This document shows positions 48,514-56,833 of a stretch of 64,000 nt of DNA, piece by piece. Each line of letters opens with the position of its first letter. Position 1 is the stretch's first letter. The translations under genes and the position numbers were made by a program. The stretch covers positions 186,001 to 250,000 of the forward strand of contig NZ_JAPIVS010000001.1 of NCBI RefSeq assembly GCF_026239695.1, given 5' to 3'. This DNA is from Pedobacter sp. MC2016-15 (GTDB lineage: Bacteria > Bacteroidota > Bacteroidia > Sphingobacteriales > Sphingobacteriaceae). The notes beneath the pieces are model-generated. The model had not been told where the DNA came from, ran no database searches, and saw nothing but the letters and a program-made list of their open reading frames with translations.

Positions 48514-48816
48514 TTATTTGCTATCTCTCGTACCGATAGGTTTGATGATATCTCTCAGCCCTAAAGCTTTGATAATTGCACGGTAGCGGTTGATATCTTT
48601 GTGATAAAGGTAAGCCAGGATACCACGGCGTTTACCTACTAATTTTTGAAGAGATAACTGAGTAGAGAAATCTTTACGATTTTTCTTTAAGTGTTCAGTT
48701 AAGTGTGCGATACGGTAAGTGAATAACGCTACCTGACCTTCTGCTGAACCTGTGTTAGTTTCTACTTCGCCGTGTTTTTTGAAAATGTCGGCTTTTACTT
48801 CTTTACTTAAATACAT
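48514..48816 (-). CDS. rpsO: 30S ribosomal protein S15
   Basis: A 100-residue S15, which binds the central domain of 16S rRNA. Core: NTGSAEGQVALFTYRIAHLT, EHLKKNRKDFSTQLSLQKLV, GKRRGILAYLYHKDINRYRA and IIKALGLRD. The usual length is about 89, so about 11 residues (DIIKPIGTRDSK) extend the C-terminus. The start is the first ATG, MYLSKEVKADIFKKHG. A good promoter lies upstream at 48861-48891. Confidence 0.97.
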   Translation of the reverse strand: MYLSKEVKADIFKKHGEVETNTGSAEGQVALFTYRIAHLTEHLKKNRKDFSTQLSLQKLVGKRRGILAYLYHKDINRYRAIIKALGLRDIIKPIGTRDSK

Positions 48817-48860
48817 TGCTTGAATTATACTAAAGTGTATATGGATTAATTAATTGAGCG

Positions 48861-48891
48861 CAAAGATAGTGTAAGTTTTAATGATTAGCAA
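48861..48891 (-). promoter_or_regulatory. Bacteroidota-type promoter for rpsO
   Basis: On the minus strand TTG (48891-48889) and TATCTTTG (48868-48861) are 20 bp apart, an ideal spacing. Predicted start near 48856 gives a leader of about 40 nt. Confidence 0.8.
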
Positions 48892-48971
48892 ATATCCCAA
48901 ATGATTTAAAAAATACATACAGATGTTGATTGAGATTTCCTTAAACAAGCCTTAAGCCCTATTTTTGCGCT

Positions 48972-49391
48972 ATGGAACAGACAAAGTACAGCATTTTTGA
49001 AACCGAACTTACCGTAAGACCTGATGATATCGACATGTTTAACCATGTACACAACAGTAAATACTTCGATTATGTACTTGCTGCCCGCTATGAGCAGATG
49101 GAAAAATTCTACCATATGCCCATGGAGCATTTCCTTGAAAACGGCTATGGCTGGGTGGTACGCACAGCCTATGTAGATTTTAAGAGGCCTCTTAAAATGG
49201 GTAACGTCATCAAGATCCGCACGGGTATACTCACCATAAACGATAAGGGTTGCCGTGTACAATTTGAGATTGAGAATGCTGCGACAAAGAAAATCGCTGC
49301 TGATGGCTGGTTCGACTATGTCATGATCAATACCGTGACAGGCAGAGGAACCAGCGTTACTGATGAGATGATTGCTACCTATAGTATATAA
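48972..49391 (+). CDS. Acyl-CoA thioesterase (hotdog fold, YbgC-like)
   Basis: A 139-residue 4-hydroxybenzoyl-CoA thioesterase family protein. The family signature is PDDIDMFNHVHNSKYFDYVL near residue 20, with the catalytic aspartate and N/H pair, then VVRTAYVDFKRPLKMGNVIK. It likely hydrolyses acyl-CoA thioesters in the cytosol. A -7-like box TATTTTTG (48960-48967) ends 4 nt before the ATG, so the transcript may be leaderless, although no well-spaced TTG is present. It is convergent with the DUF983 gene. Confidence 0.9.
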   Translation: MEQTKYSIFETELTVRPDDIDMFNHVHNSKYFDYVLAARYEQMEKFYHMPMEHFLENGYGWVVRTAYVDFKRPLKMGNVIKIRTGILTINDKGCRVQFEIENAATKKIAADGWFDYVMINTVTGRGTSVTDEMIATYSI

Positions 49392-49398
49392 GGTACAC

Positions 49399-49824
49399 TT
49401 AGGCGGTTTTCATTTTATTTACCTTTTCATCTCCGCTACCCGGAATATATCCCAGTCCGGGCGTTAACCAATGTAAAAGAATTACCCTTGAATAGCGGTA
49501 GTTGAATGGAGAGCAAAGAAATACTGTCAGTAATAAGATACCTACATAATACCAAAGGCTGTCGTATTCCAGCGGCAGCCCCAATACATAGGCAGCTACA
49601 CTGGCGCTGATCATTTCTGCAACATTCATTGCGTAACTCACAAACATGGATACATAGAAAAATCCCGGCTCCCTTTCAAAGCGGAGGTTGCAATGCGGGC
49701 AATATTCATTGGTAATCTGTCCTTTAAGCGAAAGCGCGTACATTTTACCAGAAAAAATATCCCCCTGGCGGCATCTTGGACACTTGCAATGTATAACGGC
49801 CTGGAGTTTGGTGATCGGTTCCAT
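49399..49824 (-). CDS. DUF983 family membrane protein
   Basis: A 141-residue protein of family DUF983. A cytosolic zinc-ribbon-like part has two CxxC pairs (IHCKCPRCRQGDIFSG; YCPHCNLRFEREPGFFYVSM), followed by two membrane helices (FVSYAMNVAEMISASVAAYV; LWYYVGILLLTVFLCSPF). Function is unknown in the literature; the family is common in Bacteroidota and alphaproteobacteria. It has no operon partner here, ending 8 bp from the convergent thioesterase gene. Confidence 0.88.
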   Translation of the reverse strand: MEPITKLQAVIHCKCPRCRQGDIFSGKMYALSLKGQITNEYCPHCNLRFEREPGFFYVSMFVSYAMNVAEMISASVAAYVLGLPLEYDSLWYYVGILLLTVFLCSPFNYRYSRVILLHWLTPGLGYIPGSGDEKVNKMKTA

Positions 49825-49896
49825 ATGGGTAATGTTTATGCTTCAAAGGTAAGCTTTTTAAAAGCACGAAATTTATGATCTAGGTCATAAATGCTA

Positions 49897-50481
49897 TTAT
49901 TTAATGAGTTTACCCCTGCTCAGATTAACCTCTCCTGCCGCCGACATCTTTTTGATTGTTCTGATCACCGTCTCTACCCGCAGACCACTCATGTCTGCCA
50001 GAGCCTGCCGTGTTACCCCCAGTTCTGCCCCTTTCTCCAGATCACGACCCAGATAGTTGACCAGCGTCTTTAACCTGTGTTCCGCCTGCTCGTTGCCGAG
50101 TTCTTCCAGCATCATCGATTTATAAAACAGCCTGTTGCTCAGCGTCTCGATCAGGTTCATACTAAAGGCCCTGTCCTCCTCTAAAATCTGAAGAAACTGC
50201 GCGTGATCTACCAAAATCAGCTCTGTATCCGCTGATGCGATCGTGTAAGCCAGGTATGGCCGCTGCAGCAGCAGTGCAGGTTCTCCAAAGTACTGTTTAG
50301 CTTTAAAAATCCCCTGCAAAAATTCCTTTCCTTCTTTGTTTACTGTCACCATCCGGATTTCGCCTGATTTGATAAAATAAACATAACGTGGATTTTGCCC
50401 AGGTTCATAAACAACGGCACCTTTTTTGTACGACAGCGTTTTGAATTGATGTGCTAACAGATAACTACTTAACATCCTCAA
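49897..50481 (-). CDS. Crp/Fnr family transcriptional regulator
   Basis: A 194-residue regulator with an N-terminal cyclic-nucleotide-binding-like domain (VVYEPGQNPRYVYFIKSGEI; KQYFGEPALLLQRPYLAYTI) and a C-terminal winged helix (ELGVTRQALADMSGLRVETV). The start MRMLSSYLL could be two codons later. No cysteine set for an iron-sulfur cluster is visible, so it is probably not an oxygen sensor of the Fnr type. It is divergent from the outer-membrane beta-barrel gene at 50542 and may control it; that is inference. Confidence 0.92.
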   Translation of the reverse strand: MRMLSSYLLAHQFKTLSYKKGAVVYEPGQNPRYVYFIKSGEIRMVTVNKEGKEFLQGIFKAKQYFGEPALLLQRPYLAYTIASADTELILVDHAQFLQILEEDRAFSMNLIETLSNRLFYKSMMLEELGNEQAEHRLKTLVNYLGRDLEKGAELGVTRQALADMSGLRVETVIRTIKKMSAAGEVNLSRGKLIK

Positions 50482-50541
50482 AAGTACTCAATTCGTGAAA
50501 AAAAAGCGCAATACCTTTTAGCATTACAAACAAGCTTCATT

Positions 50542-51321
50542 ATGACAAAAATCTTTACTAAAAACCTCCTCGTTCTGGCAGCAGCAAGTCTAACTTTCTG
50601 CAGTCAGCAATTGTACGCACAAACATCTGATTCAGACAACTTGTCTGACGAACCAAAGAACATTGTCAAATGGAACGTGGCAGCCCTCATCACCAAAAGT
50701 TATTCTTTTCAGTACGAACGGGCTGTAAGCAACAACATCGCGGTAGCACTCGGTTACAGAAACATGCCTAAGTCGAGCATTCCCTTTAAAGGAACGATCA
50801 ATGATGCTGTAGATGATCTGCAAACGGAAAGAACAATCGACAACTTTAAAACCTCCAACTTTGCGATCACTCCAGAAGTAAAGTTTTATCTCGGCAAAAA
50901 GGGCGTGTTTCATGGGTTTTACCTTGCACCTTATGTAAGCTATGCAAAGTACAGTGGGGAAGGACCATTCCAGTTTGACATCCCCCAGCTGAACCGTACA
51001 GAAACGATGTTTTTTAAAGGAGATATCAATACTTATACTGCCGGCTTAAAACTTGGCGCACAGTTTCAGCTGAGCAAACTGATTTATCTCGACTGGTGGA
51101 TTATCGGTCCTAACTACGGCTCTGCCAAAGGGGATCTGTATGCACAGAGAAATTCCAATGCACTGGAACAGCAAGTTATTAAACAGGAAATTGACGACCT
51201 GATCGACGACCTGCCTCTGATCAAGGCAAGCAGTACTGTTGATGCCAATGGTGCCAATATCAGAATCAAAGGACCATGGGCTGGCGTAAGAGGCGGTCTT
51301 AACGTAGGCTTCAGGTTTTAA
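50542..51321 (+). CDS. Outer-membrane beta-barrel protein (DUF3575-like)
   Basis: A 259-residue protein with a signal peptide (FLVLAAASLTFCSQQLYAQ-like leader, 1-26) and alternating hydrophobic/aromatic strands: NVAALITKSYSFQYERAVSN, FAITPEVKFYLGKKGVFHGF, AGLKLGAQFQLSKLIYLDWW. It ends in GLNVGFRF, the aromatic last residue typical of outer-membrane barrels. The acidic loop around IDDLIDDLPLIKASS is probably periplasmic or extracellular. The DUF3575 assignment is tentative. It is divergent from a Crp-like regulator and has its own terminator. Confidence 0.85.
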   Translation: MTKIFTKNLLVLAAASLTFCSQQLYAQTSDSDNLSDEPKNIVKWNVAALITKSYSFQYERAVSNNIAVALGYRNMPKSSIPFKGTINDAVDDLQTERTIDNFKTSNFAITPEVKFYLGKKGVFHGFYLAPYVSYAKYSGEGPFQFDIPQLNRTETMFFKGDINTYTAGLKLGAQFQLSKLIYLDWWIIGPNYGSAKGDLYAQRNSNALEQQVIKQEIDDLIDDLPLIKASSTVDANGANIRIKGPWAGVRGGLNVGFRF

Positions 51322-51334
51322 GAAATTTATAGCC

Positions 51335-51379
51335 AAAAAAAATAGCGGCAATCTTTTCAGGGTTGCCGCTATTTTTTTT
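51335..51379. terminator. Bidirectional terminator between the barrel gene and ddl
   Basis: A perfect 17-bp stem, AAAAAAAATAGCGGCAA (51335-51351) with its complement (51363-51379), an 11-nt loop and A/T runs on both sides serves the two convergent genes. Confidence 0.92.
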
Positions 51380-51395
51380 ATCAGGCCATTTATGA

Positions 51396-52382
51396 TTAGC
51401 CGATTGTCTCTTTGATCACCTTTGTATAGAAATCGTTCAACTTAAGTCCAAATGCAGCAATCTGCTGTGGGATAAAACTTGTAGCCGTTTGTCCCGGAAT
51501 CGTATTGATCTCAATAAAATAAAAATCACCTTCATCACCCAGCAGGATAAAATCCATCCTCACCACTCCCCTGCAGTTCAGCCGCTGATAAACTGAAGCA
51601 GCAACCTGCTCCACTCTAGTCCGCGTTTCAGGACGTAAAACTGCCGGAGTAGTTTCCGTCGCCACACCAGGAGTATACTTCGCTTCAAAATCAAAAAACT
51701 CCTTTGCTGTTTCAACCTCTGTTGCCGGCAGTACCGTAACTTTTCCATCCAGCTTAACCACACCAACGGTAAACTCACGGCCTTCAATAAATTCCTCGAT
51801 CAGGATCTGCGTATCTTCTTTAAAAGCCTTATCTATGGCTGACTGCAGATCATACTGATTTTTAACCTTACTCATACCAATGCTGCTTCCACCGTTGTTG
51901 GGCTTCACAAAATATGGCAGACGCAGCGTTTGCTTGATCTCATTCAGGTCGTAAGGTACATTACTAAAGATCTGCACAGATTTCGCTACATGCAAACCCG
52001 GAAGATCCTGTACCACTGCTTTGGTATATCCTTTATTCATGGTAATTGCAGAGGTCAGCGCATCACATGAGGTATATGGGATATTCAGCATATCCAGGTA
52101 ACCCTGCAGCTTTCCATCCTCGCCAGGTGCGCCATGGATAGCGATAAATACACCGTCGAAAGTAACCTTACGTCCTTTGATGGTCAGGGAAAAATCGTTC
52201 CTGTCTACCTCAATTTTTACGGAATCCGCAGGCTCATAAAACCAGCCCTGCTGTGTAACCATAATTTTGTAGACCTCAAACTTATCAGGATCAAGGTTAT
52301 GGGCAATGGTAGCGGCGCTTTTTACAGATATCACCCACTCTCCTGTGGTGCCTCCGGTCAGCAATGCAATTATTTTCTTCAT
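51396..52382 (-). CDS. ddl: D-alanine-D-alanine ligase
   Basis: A 328-residue ATP-grasp ligase that makes the D-Ala-D-Ala dipeptide for peptidoglycan. Evidence: IALLTGGTTGEWVISVKSAA at the N-terminus, VFIAIHGAPGEDGKLQGYLD, YFVKPNNGGSSIGMSKVKN, ILIEEFIEGREFTVGVV and the metal site YFIEINTIPGQTATSFIPQQ. Length is slightly above the common 305-320. It is divergent from the PASTA/mltG/yihY operon, placing two cell-wall functions side by side. Confidence 0.95.
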   Translation of the reverse strand: MKKIIALLTGGTTGEWVISVKSAATIAHNLDPDKFEVYKIMVTQQGWFYEPADSVKIEVDRNDFSLTIKGRKVTFDGVFIAIHGAPGEDGKLQGYLDMLNIPYTSCDALTSAITMNKGYTKAVVQDLPGLHVAKSVQIFSNVPYDLNEIKQTLRLPYFVKPNNGGSSIGMSKVKNQYDLQSAIDKAFKEDTQILIEEFIEGREFTVGVVKLDGKVTVLPATEVETAKEFFDFEAKYTPGVATETTPAVLRPETRTRVEQVAASVYQRLNCRGVVRMDFILLGDEGDFYFIEINTIPGQTATSFIPQQIAAFGLKLNDFYTKVIKETIG

Positions 52383-52511
52383 CGTTTTTTCTATATTTAG
52401 GCAGTCGTATATCTGCTTAACGAATTAATTCAACTATAGGACATGTGCCCAAAAATATTAAAATAGTTTATTCTGATCTCATTTAAATTCCGATAAAATA
52501 TAATTTTAGTC

Positions 52512-52519
52512 TAAATTTG
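52512..52519 (+). promoter_or_regulatory. -7 box upstream of the PASTA operon
   Basis: TAAATTTG at 52512-52519 matches the -7 consensus and lies 29 bp before the ATG of the PASTA gene. No TTG was found at the right distance, so only the -7 half is supported. Confidence 0.5.
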
Positions 52520-52548
52520 ACCCGATATAAGGCACCCATATAAAATAA

Positions 52549-53325
52549 ATGGCAAAATTCATCTCCTATTTACAAACCAAATCTTTCAGAAATAACCTCA
52601 TTGCAGCAATAACAACCGTAGTAGTGCTCCTGCTGGTGGCTTTCTTCAGTTTGCGCTATTATACCAAACATGGACAGGGACTAAACGTACCTGCCGTGAA
52701 GGGATTAAACTTTAATCAGGCGGTTACCAAACTGGAAGACCTGGGGCTTCGCTATGAAGTAGATTCTGTATATATTATGGATATGCCGCCAGGAACGGTG
52801 ATCGACCAGGATCCGGAAGCGAATACCTTTGTAAAAGACAACAGAACGATATACCTGACCATCAATACGGCGCAGGCACCTAATGTGAAATTCCCGGATA
52901 TCCAGTTTAAATCATTTATAGAAGCACAGTCTGTCATCGGCAGTTTTGGCTTAAAAGTTGGTGATACTGTGTATAAGGCAGATGTGAGCAGAGATGTTGT
53001 ACTGGAAGTTTCATTTGGAGGACAGGCGATCAAGCCGGGAGATATTATTCCTAAGGGATCAAAAATTGATATGTTGCTGGGCGACGGACGTGGAAATGAG
53101 GATGTTGAGATCCCTACACTGATCGGATTTACCCGTGATGAGGCCGCTTTCTCACTGAGAGGATCAAACCTGAAGCTGGGCGTAGTTACGTATGAAGGAA
53201 ACATCACCGATACGGCGAACGCTGTAATTGTGTCACAAAGCCCGGTATTGTCAGATACCTTAACCAAAGTGAAATTAGGCACACCTGTAAATATCACCTT
53301 ATCAAACAATAAGCCTTCGAATTAG
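52549..53325 (+). CDS. PASTA domain-containing membrane protein
   Basis: A 258-residue protein with an N-terminal membrane anchor (LIAAITTVVVLLLVAFFSL) and three PASTA domains on the periplasmic side (about 48-115, 118-185, 188-255; VPAVKGLNFNQAVTKLEDLG, FPDIQFKSFIEAQSVIGSFG, IPTLIGFTRDEAAFSLRGSN). PASTA modules bind peptidoglycan fragments or beta-lactams and usually sit on kinases or penicillin-binding proteins; here they are alone. It is divergent from ddl and followed by mltG 15 bp later, so a role in wall sensing or synthesis is likely. Confidence 0.93.
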   Translation: MAKFISYLQTKSFRNNLIAAITTVVVLLLVAFFSLRYYTKHGQGLNVPAVKGLNFNQAVTKLEDLGLRYEVDSVYIMDMPPGTVIDQDPEANTFVKDNRTIYLTINTAQAPNVKFPDIQFKSFIEAQSVIGSFGLKVGDTVYKADVSRDVVLEVSFGGQAIKPGDIIPKGSKIDMLLGDGRGNEDVEIPTLIGFTRDEAAFSLRGSNLKLGVVTYEGNITDTANAVIVSQSPVLSDTLTKVKLGTPVNITLSNNKPSN

Positions 53326-53339
53326 ATTTAAGATCTTTT

Positions 53340-54395
53340 ATGACTACTGAACCTAAAAAAGTAAAAAGTAACACCCTTATTATTATTGCTGCTGCCGTTC
53401 TGATACTTGGTATTGGTGTAGGCTATTACGGATACCAGCAGTTTTCTATCTATTTCAAACCGAATGTGACAGGCAAAGAAGCTTATCTGTATATCAAAAC
53501 AGGTGCTACTATAGATGATGTATATGCAGAGATTAAAAGCAAAAATATCCTTTCCGATGTAGGTACCTTCAGTCAGGCTGCCGCGAAGATGGAGCTGGCA
53601 TCACGCCTTAAACCGGGACGGTATAAACTGGATAAGAAAATGACCAACCGTGCGCTGATCAATAAGATCAAAGCGGGTAATCAGGATGCTGTAAAGCTAA
53701 AGTTCCATAATATCCGCAGGAAAGAAGATTTTGCAGGATATCTGGCAAAAAACCTGGAGTCAGATTCTACAGCTTTTATTAAAGTATTGGATTCTGCAGC
53801 CCTGGTAGAGAAATACGGTTTTACCAAGGATAACAGTTACACTATGTTTATTCCGAACACGTATGAAATGTACTGGAATACATCACCAATTGAATTTTTT
53901 GAGAGGATGCAAAAGGAATATGATAAATTCTGGACTACAGACCGCAAAGATAAAGCAGCAGCGCTGAAGCTGAGTACGCAACAGGTAACCGTGTTGGCTT
54001 CTATCGTGGATGCTGAGGCCCTGTACGACAAAGAGATGCCGATCATTGCAGGATTGTACCTCAACCGCTTAAACAAAGGAATTTTATTGCAGGCAGATCC
54101 AACAGTGATCTTTGCAAACAATGATTTCACAGTGAAACGTGTGACCAATGCTTTGCTGCGAGTAGAGTCTAAATACAATACTTATAAATATGCTGGATTG
54201 CCTCCGGGCCCGATCATGATGCCGAGCATCAACGCGATAGATGCCGTTTTAAATTATGATCATAATAACTATATCTACATGTGTGCTAAAGAGGATTTCT
54301 CGGGCTACCACGCTTTTGCGGTTACCAAAGCAGAACATGAGATCAATGCCAATAAATACCGTGCAGCGTTAAACAAAAGGAATATCTATAAATAA
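53340..54395 (+). CDS. mltG: Endolytic transglycosylase MltG
   Basis: A 351-residue YceG-family lytic transglycosylase that cuts nascent glycan strands. N-terminal membrane anchor (TLIIIAAAVLILGIGVGYYG), a LysM-like segment (YLYIKTGATIDDVYAEIKSK), then the catalytic domain with ASIVDAEALYDKEMPIIAGL, the expected catalytic glutamate in VDAEA, LQADPTVIFA and KYAGLPPGPIMMPSINAIDA. Normal family sequences read ASIIEKE, so the region around the catalytic glutamate is variant but kept. Second gene of the PASTA-mltG-yihY operon. Confidence 0.94.
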   Translation: MTTEPKKVKSNTLIIIAAAVLILGIGVGYYGYQQFSIYFKPNVTGKEAYLYIKTGATIDDVYAEIKSKNILSDVGTFSQAAAKMELASRLKPGRYKLDKKMTNRALINKIKAGNQDAVKLKFHNIRRKEDFAGYLAKNLESDSTAFIKVLDSAALVEKYGFTKDNSYTMFIPNTYEMYWNTSPIEFFERMQKEYDKFWTTDRKDKAAALKLSTQQVTVLASIVDAEALYDKEMPIIAGLYLNRLNKGILLQADPTVIFANNDFTVKRVTNALLRVESKYNTYKYAGLPPGPIMMPSINAIDAVLNYDHNNYIYMCAKEDFSGYHAFAVTKAEHEINANKYRAALNKRNIYK

Positions 54396-54425
54396 GCTTT
54401 TTTCTATTTTGCTTAATTTTAATGA

Positions 54426-55415
54426 ATGAATTGGATACACTGGTACCTCTTACGGTTAAAGCCTTACGCTTCATTTATTGAATGGACTAAGGAGTGTGTA
54501 CTTCCAGGGTTTAGTCCGCTCCCACTCTACACCATTGCCGTCTTTTTCTTTAAGGAGATTGGTAAAGAGTCGCTGGTGAACAAGGCATCGTCGCTGGCGT
54601 ATAACTTTATGCTGGCGATCTTCCCGGGGATCATCTTTCTATTCACCCTGATCCCCTATATCCCCAAGCGTATCGGTTTCCAGGACCAGCTGATGGTTTT
54701 GCTGCAGCTGATTCTTCCAAAGCAGGCTTTTAAGGCCTTTGAGACTACGCTAAACGAAATCATTAAGATCCAGAACGGAAAGTTACTCTCCTTCGGTATC
54801 ATCCTGGCCGTGTTCTTTGCCACTAACGGCTTGCATAACCTCATGAGGGCCTTCAACAAGTCATCTCTTACCCGCGAAACGCGAAGCTGGCTTAAACAGC
54901 GTTTTATTGCGTTAATCCTGACCTGCGTAATTGCGTTTTCACTGATTGTGACGATTGCAGCAATGACGGTTGGTGAAATCTTATTAAACTACATCAACAG
55001 GGGGCTGCATATCAATGGTAATTTTATCGTGTTCCTGATCGAAGTGTCGAGATGGGCCTTACTGGGGATTCTGTATTTTGTGACGATCTCCATTCTATAC
55101 CGCTACGGTCCCGCGAACACGAAGAAGTGGAAGTTTTTTAGTGCGGGTTCATGGCTTGCAACAATCCTGGCATTTCTTACGATCTGGGGTTTCTCTTTTT
55201 ACATCAACCACTTTGGATCGTACAATAAAGTTTACGGTTCTATCGGTACTTTAATCGTGGTGATGATCTGGTTGTATCTAAATTCTCTTATACTTTTGCT
55301 GGGTTTTGAGCTGAATGCGAGTGTTGACCTTTCAAAACGGAGCATAAAAATCATCAAACAGCCCTTCAATATGTTCAAAAAACCGCCTTCAGAGGGCAAT
55401 AAATTGGGAAAATAA
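54426..55415 (+). CDS. YihY/virulence factor BrkB family membrane protein
   Basis: A 329-residue inner-membrane protein with six helices and the family features: SLAYNFMLAIFPGIIFLFTL, FFATNGLHNLMRAFN, FIALILTCVIAFSLIVTIAA, RYGPANTKKWKFFSAGSWLA and SYNKVYGSIGTLIVVMIWLY. Earlier annotation as RNase BN for this family is not supported. It lies 30 bp after mltG and is probably the last gene of the operon. Function is unknown; a cell-envelope role fits the context. Confidence 0.92.
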   Translation: MNWIHWYLLRLKPYASFIEWTKECVLPGFSPLPLYTIAVFFFKEIGKESLVNKASSLAYNFMLAIFPGIIFLFTLIPYIPKRIGFQDQLMVLLQLILPKQAFKAFETTLNEIIKIQNGKLLSFGIILAVFFATNGLHNLMRAFNKSSLTRETRSWLKQRFIALILTCVIAFSLIVTIAAMTVGEILLNYINRGLHINGNFIVFLIEVSRWALLGILYFVTISILYRYGPANTKKWKFFSAGSWLATILAFLTIWGFSFYINHFGSYNKVYGSIGTLIVVMIWLYLNSLILLLGFELNASVDLSKRSIKIIKQPFNMFKKPPSEGNKLGK

Positions 55416-55477
55416 AAGTTTTTCTATCTCAGCGTTAAGGTGTTATCAATTTTATGTTAAAATATCTGCATCATAAT

Positions 55478-55507
55478 TTGCAGAATCAAGTGGTATTTGT
55501 ACTTTTG
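55478..55507 (+). promoter_or_regulatory. Bacteroidota-type promoter for tRNA-Ser
   Basis: TTG (55478-55480) and TACTTTTG (55500-55507) are 19 bp apart, the ideal spacing. The tRNA's first mature base is 55512, so transcription may begin at or very near the mature 5' end. Confidence 0.8.
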
Positions 55508-55511
55508 TCGC

Positions 55512-55601
55512 GGAGAGTTGGCAGAGTGGTCGATTGCGGCAGTCTTGAAAACTGTTGACTTGTCAAAGGGTCCGCGGGTTCGAATCCCCCACTCTCCGCC
55601 A
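55512..55601 (+). tRNA. tRNA-Ser (anticodon TGA)
   Basis: A 90-nt tRNA: acceptor stem GGAGAGT (55512-55518) pairs with ACTCTCC (55591-55597), the discriminator is G and CCA is encoded (55599-55601). The anticodon loop CTTGAAA (55544-55550) gives TGA. A long variable arm typical of serine tRNAs and the T loop GGTTCGAATCC are present. It is followed by a terminator and by an integrase remnant, so its 3' end is a likely integration target. Confidence 0.97.
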
Positions 55602-55638
55602 AACAAAAATGCTACCCTTTTCGGGTGGCATTTTTTGT
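55602..55638 (+). terminator. Terminator of tRNA-Ser
   Basis: Hairpin ATGCTACCC-loop-GGGTGGCAT with G-U pairs, followed by TTTTTT. A similar pair of arms (AACAAAAAATGC and GCATTTTGTT) flanks 55682-55719 immediately downstream, forming a second hairpin. Confidence 0.8.
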
Positions 55639-55716
55639 TATATAGCAAGTTCTGCGCCCTTCAGCGAAAGGCTTGCGAGAGAACAAAAAATGCCAGGAGC
55701 GCAGCGACAGCATTTT

Positions 55717-55764
55717 GTTTGAAGCCTCCCCCTCAAGGGATCAGGGAGTGTAGCGAGCTCATCC
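55717..55764 (+). repeat. Short interspersed repeat, copy 1
   Basis: A 48-nt sequence starting GTTTGAAGCCTCCCCC and ending GCTCATCC. The second half can pair as GGAT-C-AG with CT-C-ATCC. A second copy lies at 58623-58672 in the same orientation. It abuts the 5' truncation of the integrase remnant, so it may mark an insertion or recombination point. Confidence 0.7.
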
Positions 55765-55765
55765 T

Positions 55766-56017
55766 AGATTTTCCTCTAAACGTTTTATTTATGCTTTAGA
55801 TTGGAACAACCAAAGTCAGATGGCAACGATTTACAGCGATGAAGTACGCAGTATCAATTCTGCTTTAAAAGCGATGGAGATGAAGGTTTACAAGGCGTAT
55901 GGAGAAATGGCTGACAAAAACCTACTTATTACCTCTGCAAGCCTTAAATCGTTTATGTTTGATGAAGGGATTACTCCTGCCACACCAGAAAAGACTAGTC
56001 TTAATTCTTTCACTTGA
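55766..56017 (+). pseudogene. Tyrosine integrase remnant (N-terminal fragment)
   Basis: An open frame from just after the repeat gives SSKRFIYALDWNNQSQMA, then ATG at 55820 and SDEVRSINSALKAMEMKVYK. This matches the region between the arm-binding and core-binding domains of Bacteroidota phage-type integrases (W followed by a helical segment with VRSIN and VYKAY). The catalytic domain with Arg, His and Tyr is absent, and the last residues (PEKTSLNSFT) do not look homologous. The 5' end is cut at the repeat. Next to tRNA-Ser, this points to an integrated element now largely lost. Confidence 0.65.
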
Positions 56018-56154
56018 CTTTCTCAAAAAGCTAATTTCGATTCATTAACTAAATCTTTTGCCACTCATCCAAGGCTTTAAGGCGGCATAAAAGTCCGAAT
56101 TGATTTCCCGATACTCACTTAACGGATCTTCAGTAAAATCATAATCGGCCCATC

Positions 56155-56757
56155 TCAGGAAATAGTTTTGTAGTATCTGGTACAATTGAGGATCGATTTT
56201 TTGAGCTGCTGCAATTCTATGTCGTAAATAAACGTCGGGTTAGGATCACATTTGAACGCAAAAAAATTACCGATGAAGTTTCTTATTGCCGAAAGATTAT
56301 ATACGGCACCTTGTTTATAATATCGTGCAATCTGGCCGATGAAACCAGATTCCGTTTTAAATTCATAATAATCTAGTAGAAACATACTTCTCTCAAAGCC
56401 CCTTTCAAGGTATATGGGCAGCATCAATGTATGTGCAATACTGTTGGTGATATGTTCTGCTAAAGGAAGATCAAATAGTTGCTTCAAAATATTGCTCTGC
56501 CACATTGTGTTCTTAAAATTGCCACCAATGTATGCCTCATGATAATCGATATAGGCATGCAACAATTCATGAGTAAAGGCATCTGCTGAATAAATACCTA
56601 CGGGTATAAAGAAGGTAATCGAATTTCCTATGGTGTAGACAGAATGTTCACCATTGTAGGAGGGTTCAAAATTCAGTTCAAATTTTGACTGTACTTTCTC
56701 AAAAAGATCCTTATTTCTTGAATCAATAAGTTTAGTATGGTCGATGATGCTATCCAT
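56155..56757 (-). CDS. Uncharacterised HExxH protein with a probable -1 frameshift near its 3' end
   Basis: A 200-residue protein with a zinc-metallopeptidase-like motif FTHELLHAYIDYHEAY; no signal peptide. The third metal ligand is not obvious. Near the end the frame reads LKKSILNCTRYYKTIS and stops, but the -1 frame from the A6 run (plus-strand T6 at 56198-56203) continues IDPQLYQILQNYFLRWADYD and on to a stop at 56045. The extension looks like real protein (FTEDPLSEYREINS; ALKPWMSGKRFS), so the ancestral product was about 237 residues. It could be a deletion, a sequencing error or slippage at the A-run. No family was recognised. Confidence 0.7.
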   Translation of the reverse strand: MDSIIDHTKLIDSRNKDLFEKVQSKFELNFEPSYNGEHSVYTIGNSITFFIPVGIYSADAFTHELLHAYIDYHEAYIGGNFKNTMWQSNILKQLFDLPLAEHITNSIAHTLMLPIYLERGFERSMFLLDYYEFKTESGFIGQIARYYKQGAVYNLSAIRNFIGNFFAFKCDPNPTFIYDIELQQLKKSILNCTRYYKTIS

Positions 56758-56833
56758 ATTTTAATATCCTATATGAATGTAAGTAATACTTCTTATTTTT
56801 AGGTATTGGAATTGGCAAACGGTAAATATTATT

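Noticed and set aside
48906..49262. 118-codon minus-strand frame over the thioesterase
   Set aside because: It is antisense to a well-supported gene and shows no family feature.
55457..55648. 63-codon minus-strand frame over tRNA-Ser
   Set aside because: It reads through a clear tRNA gene and its terminator.
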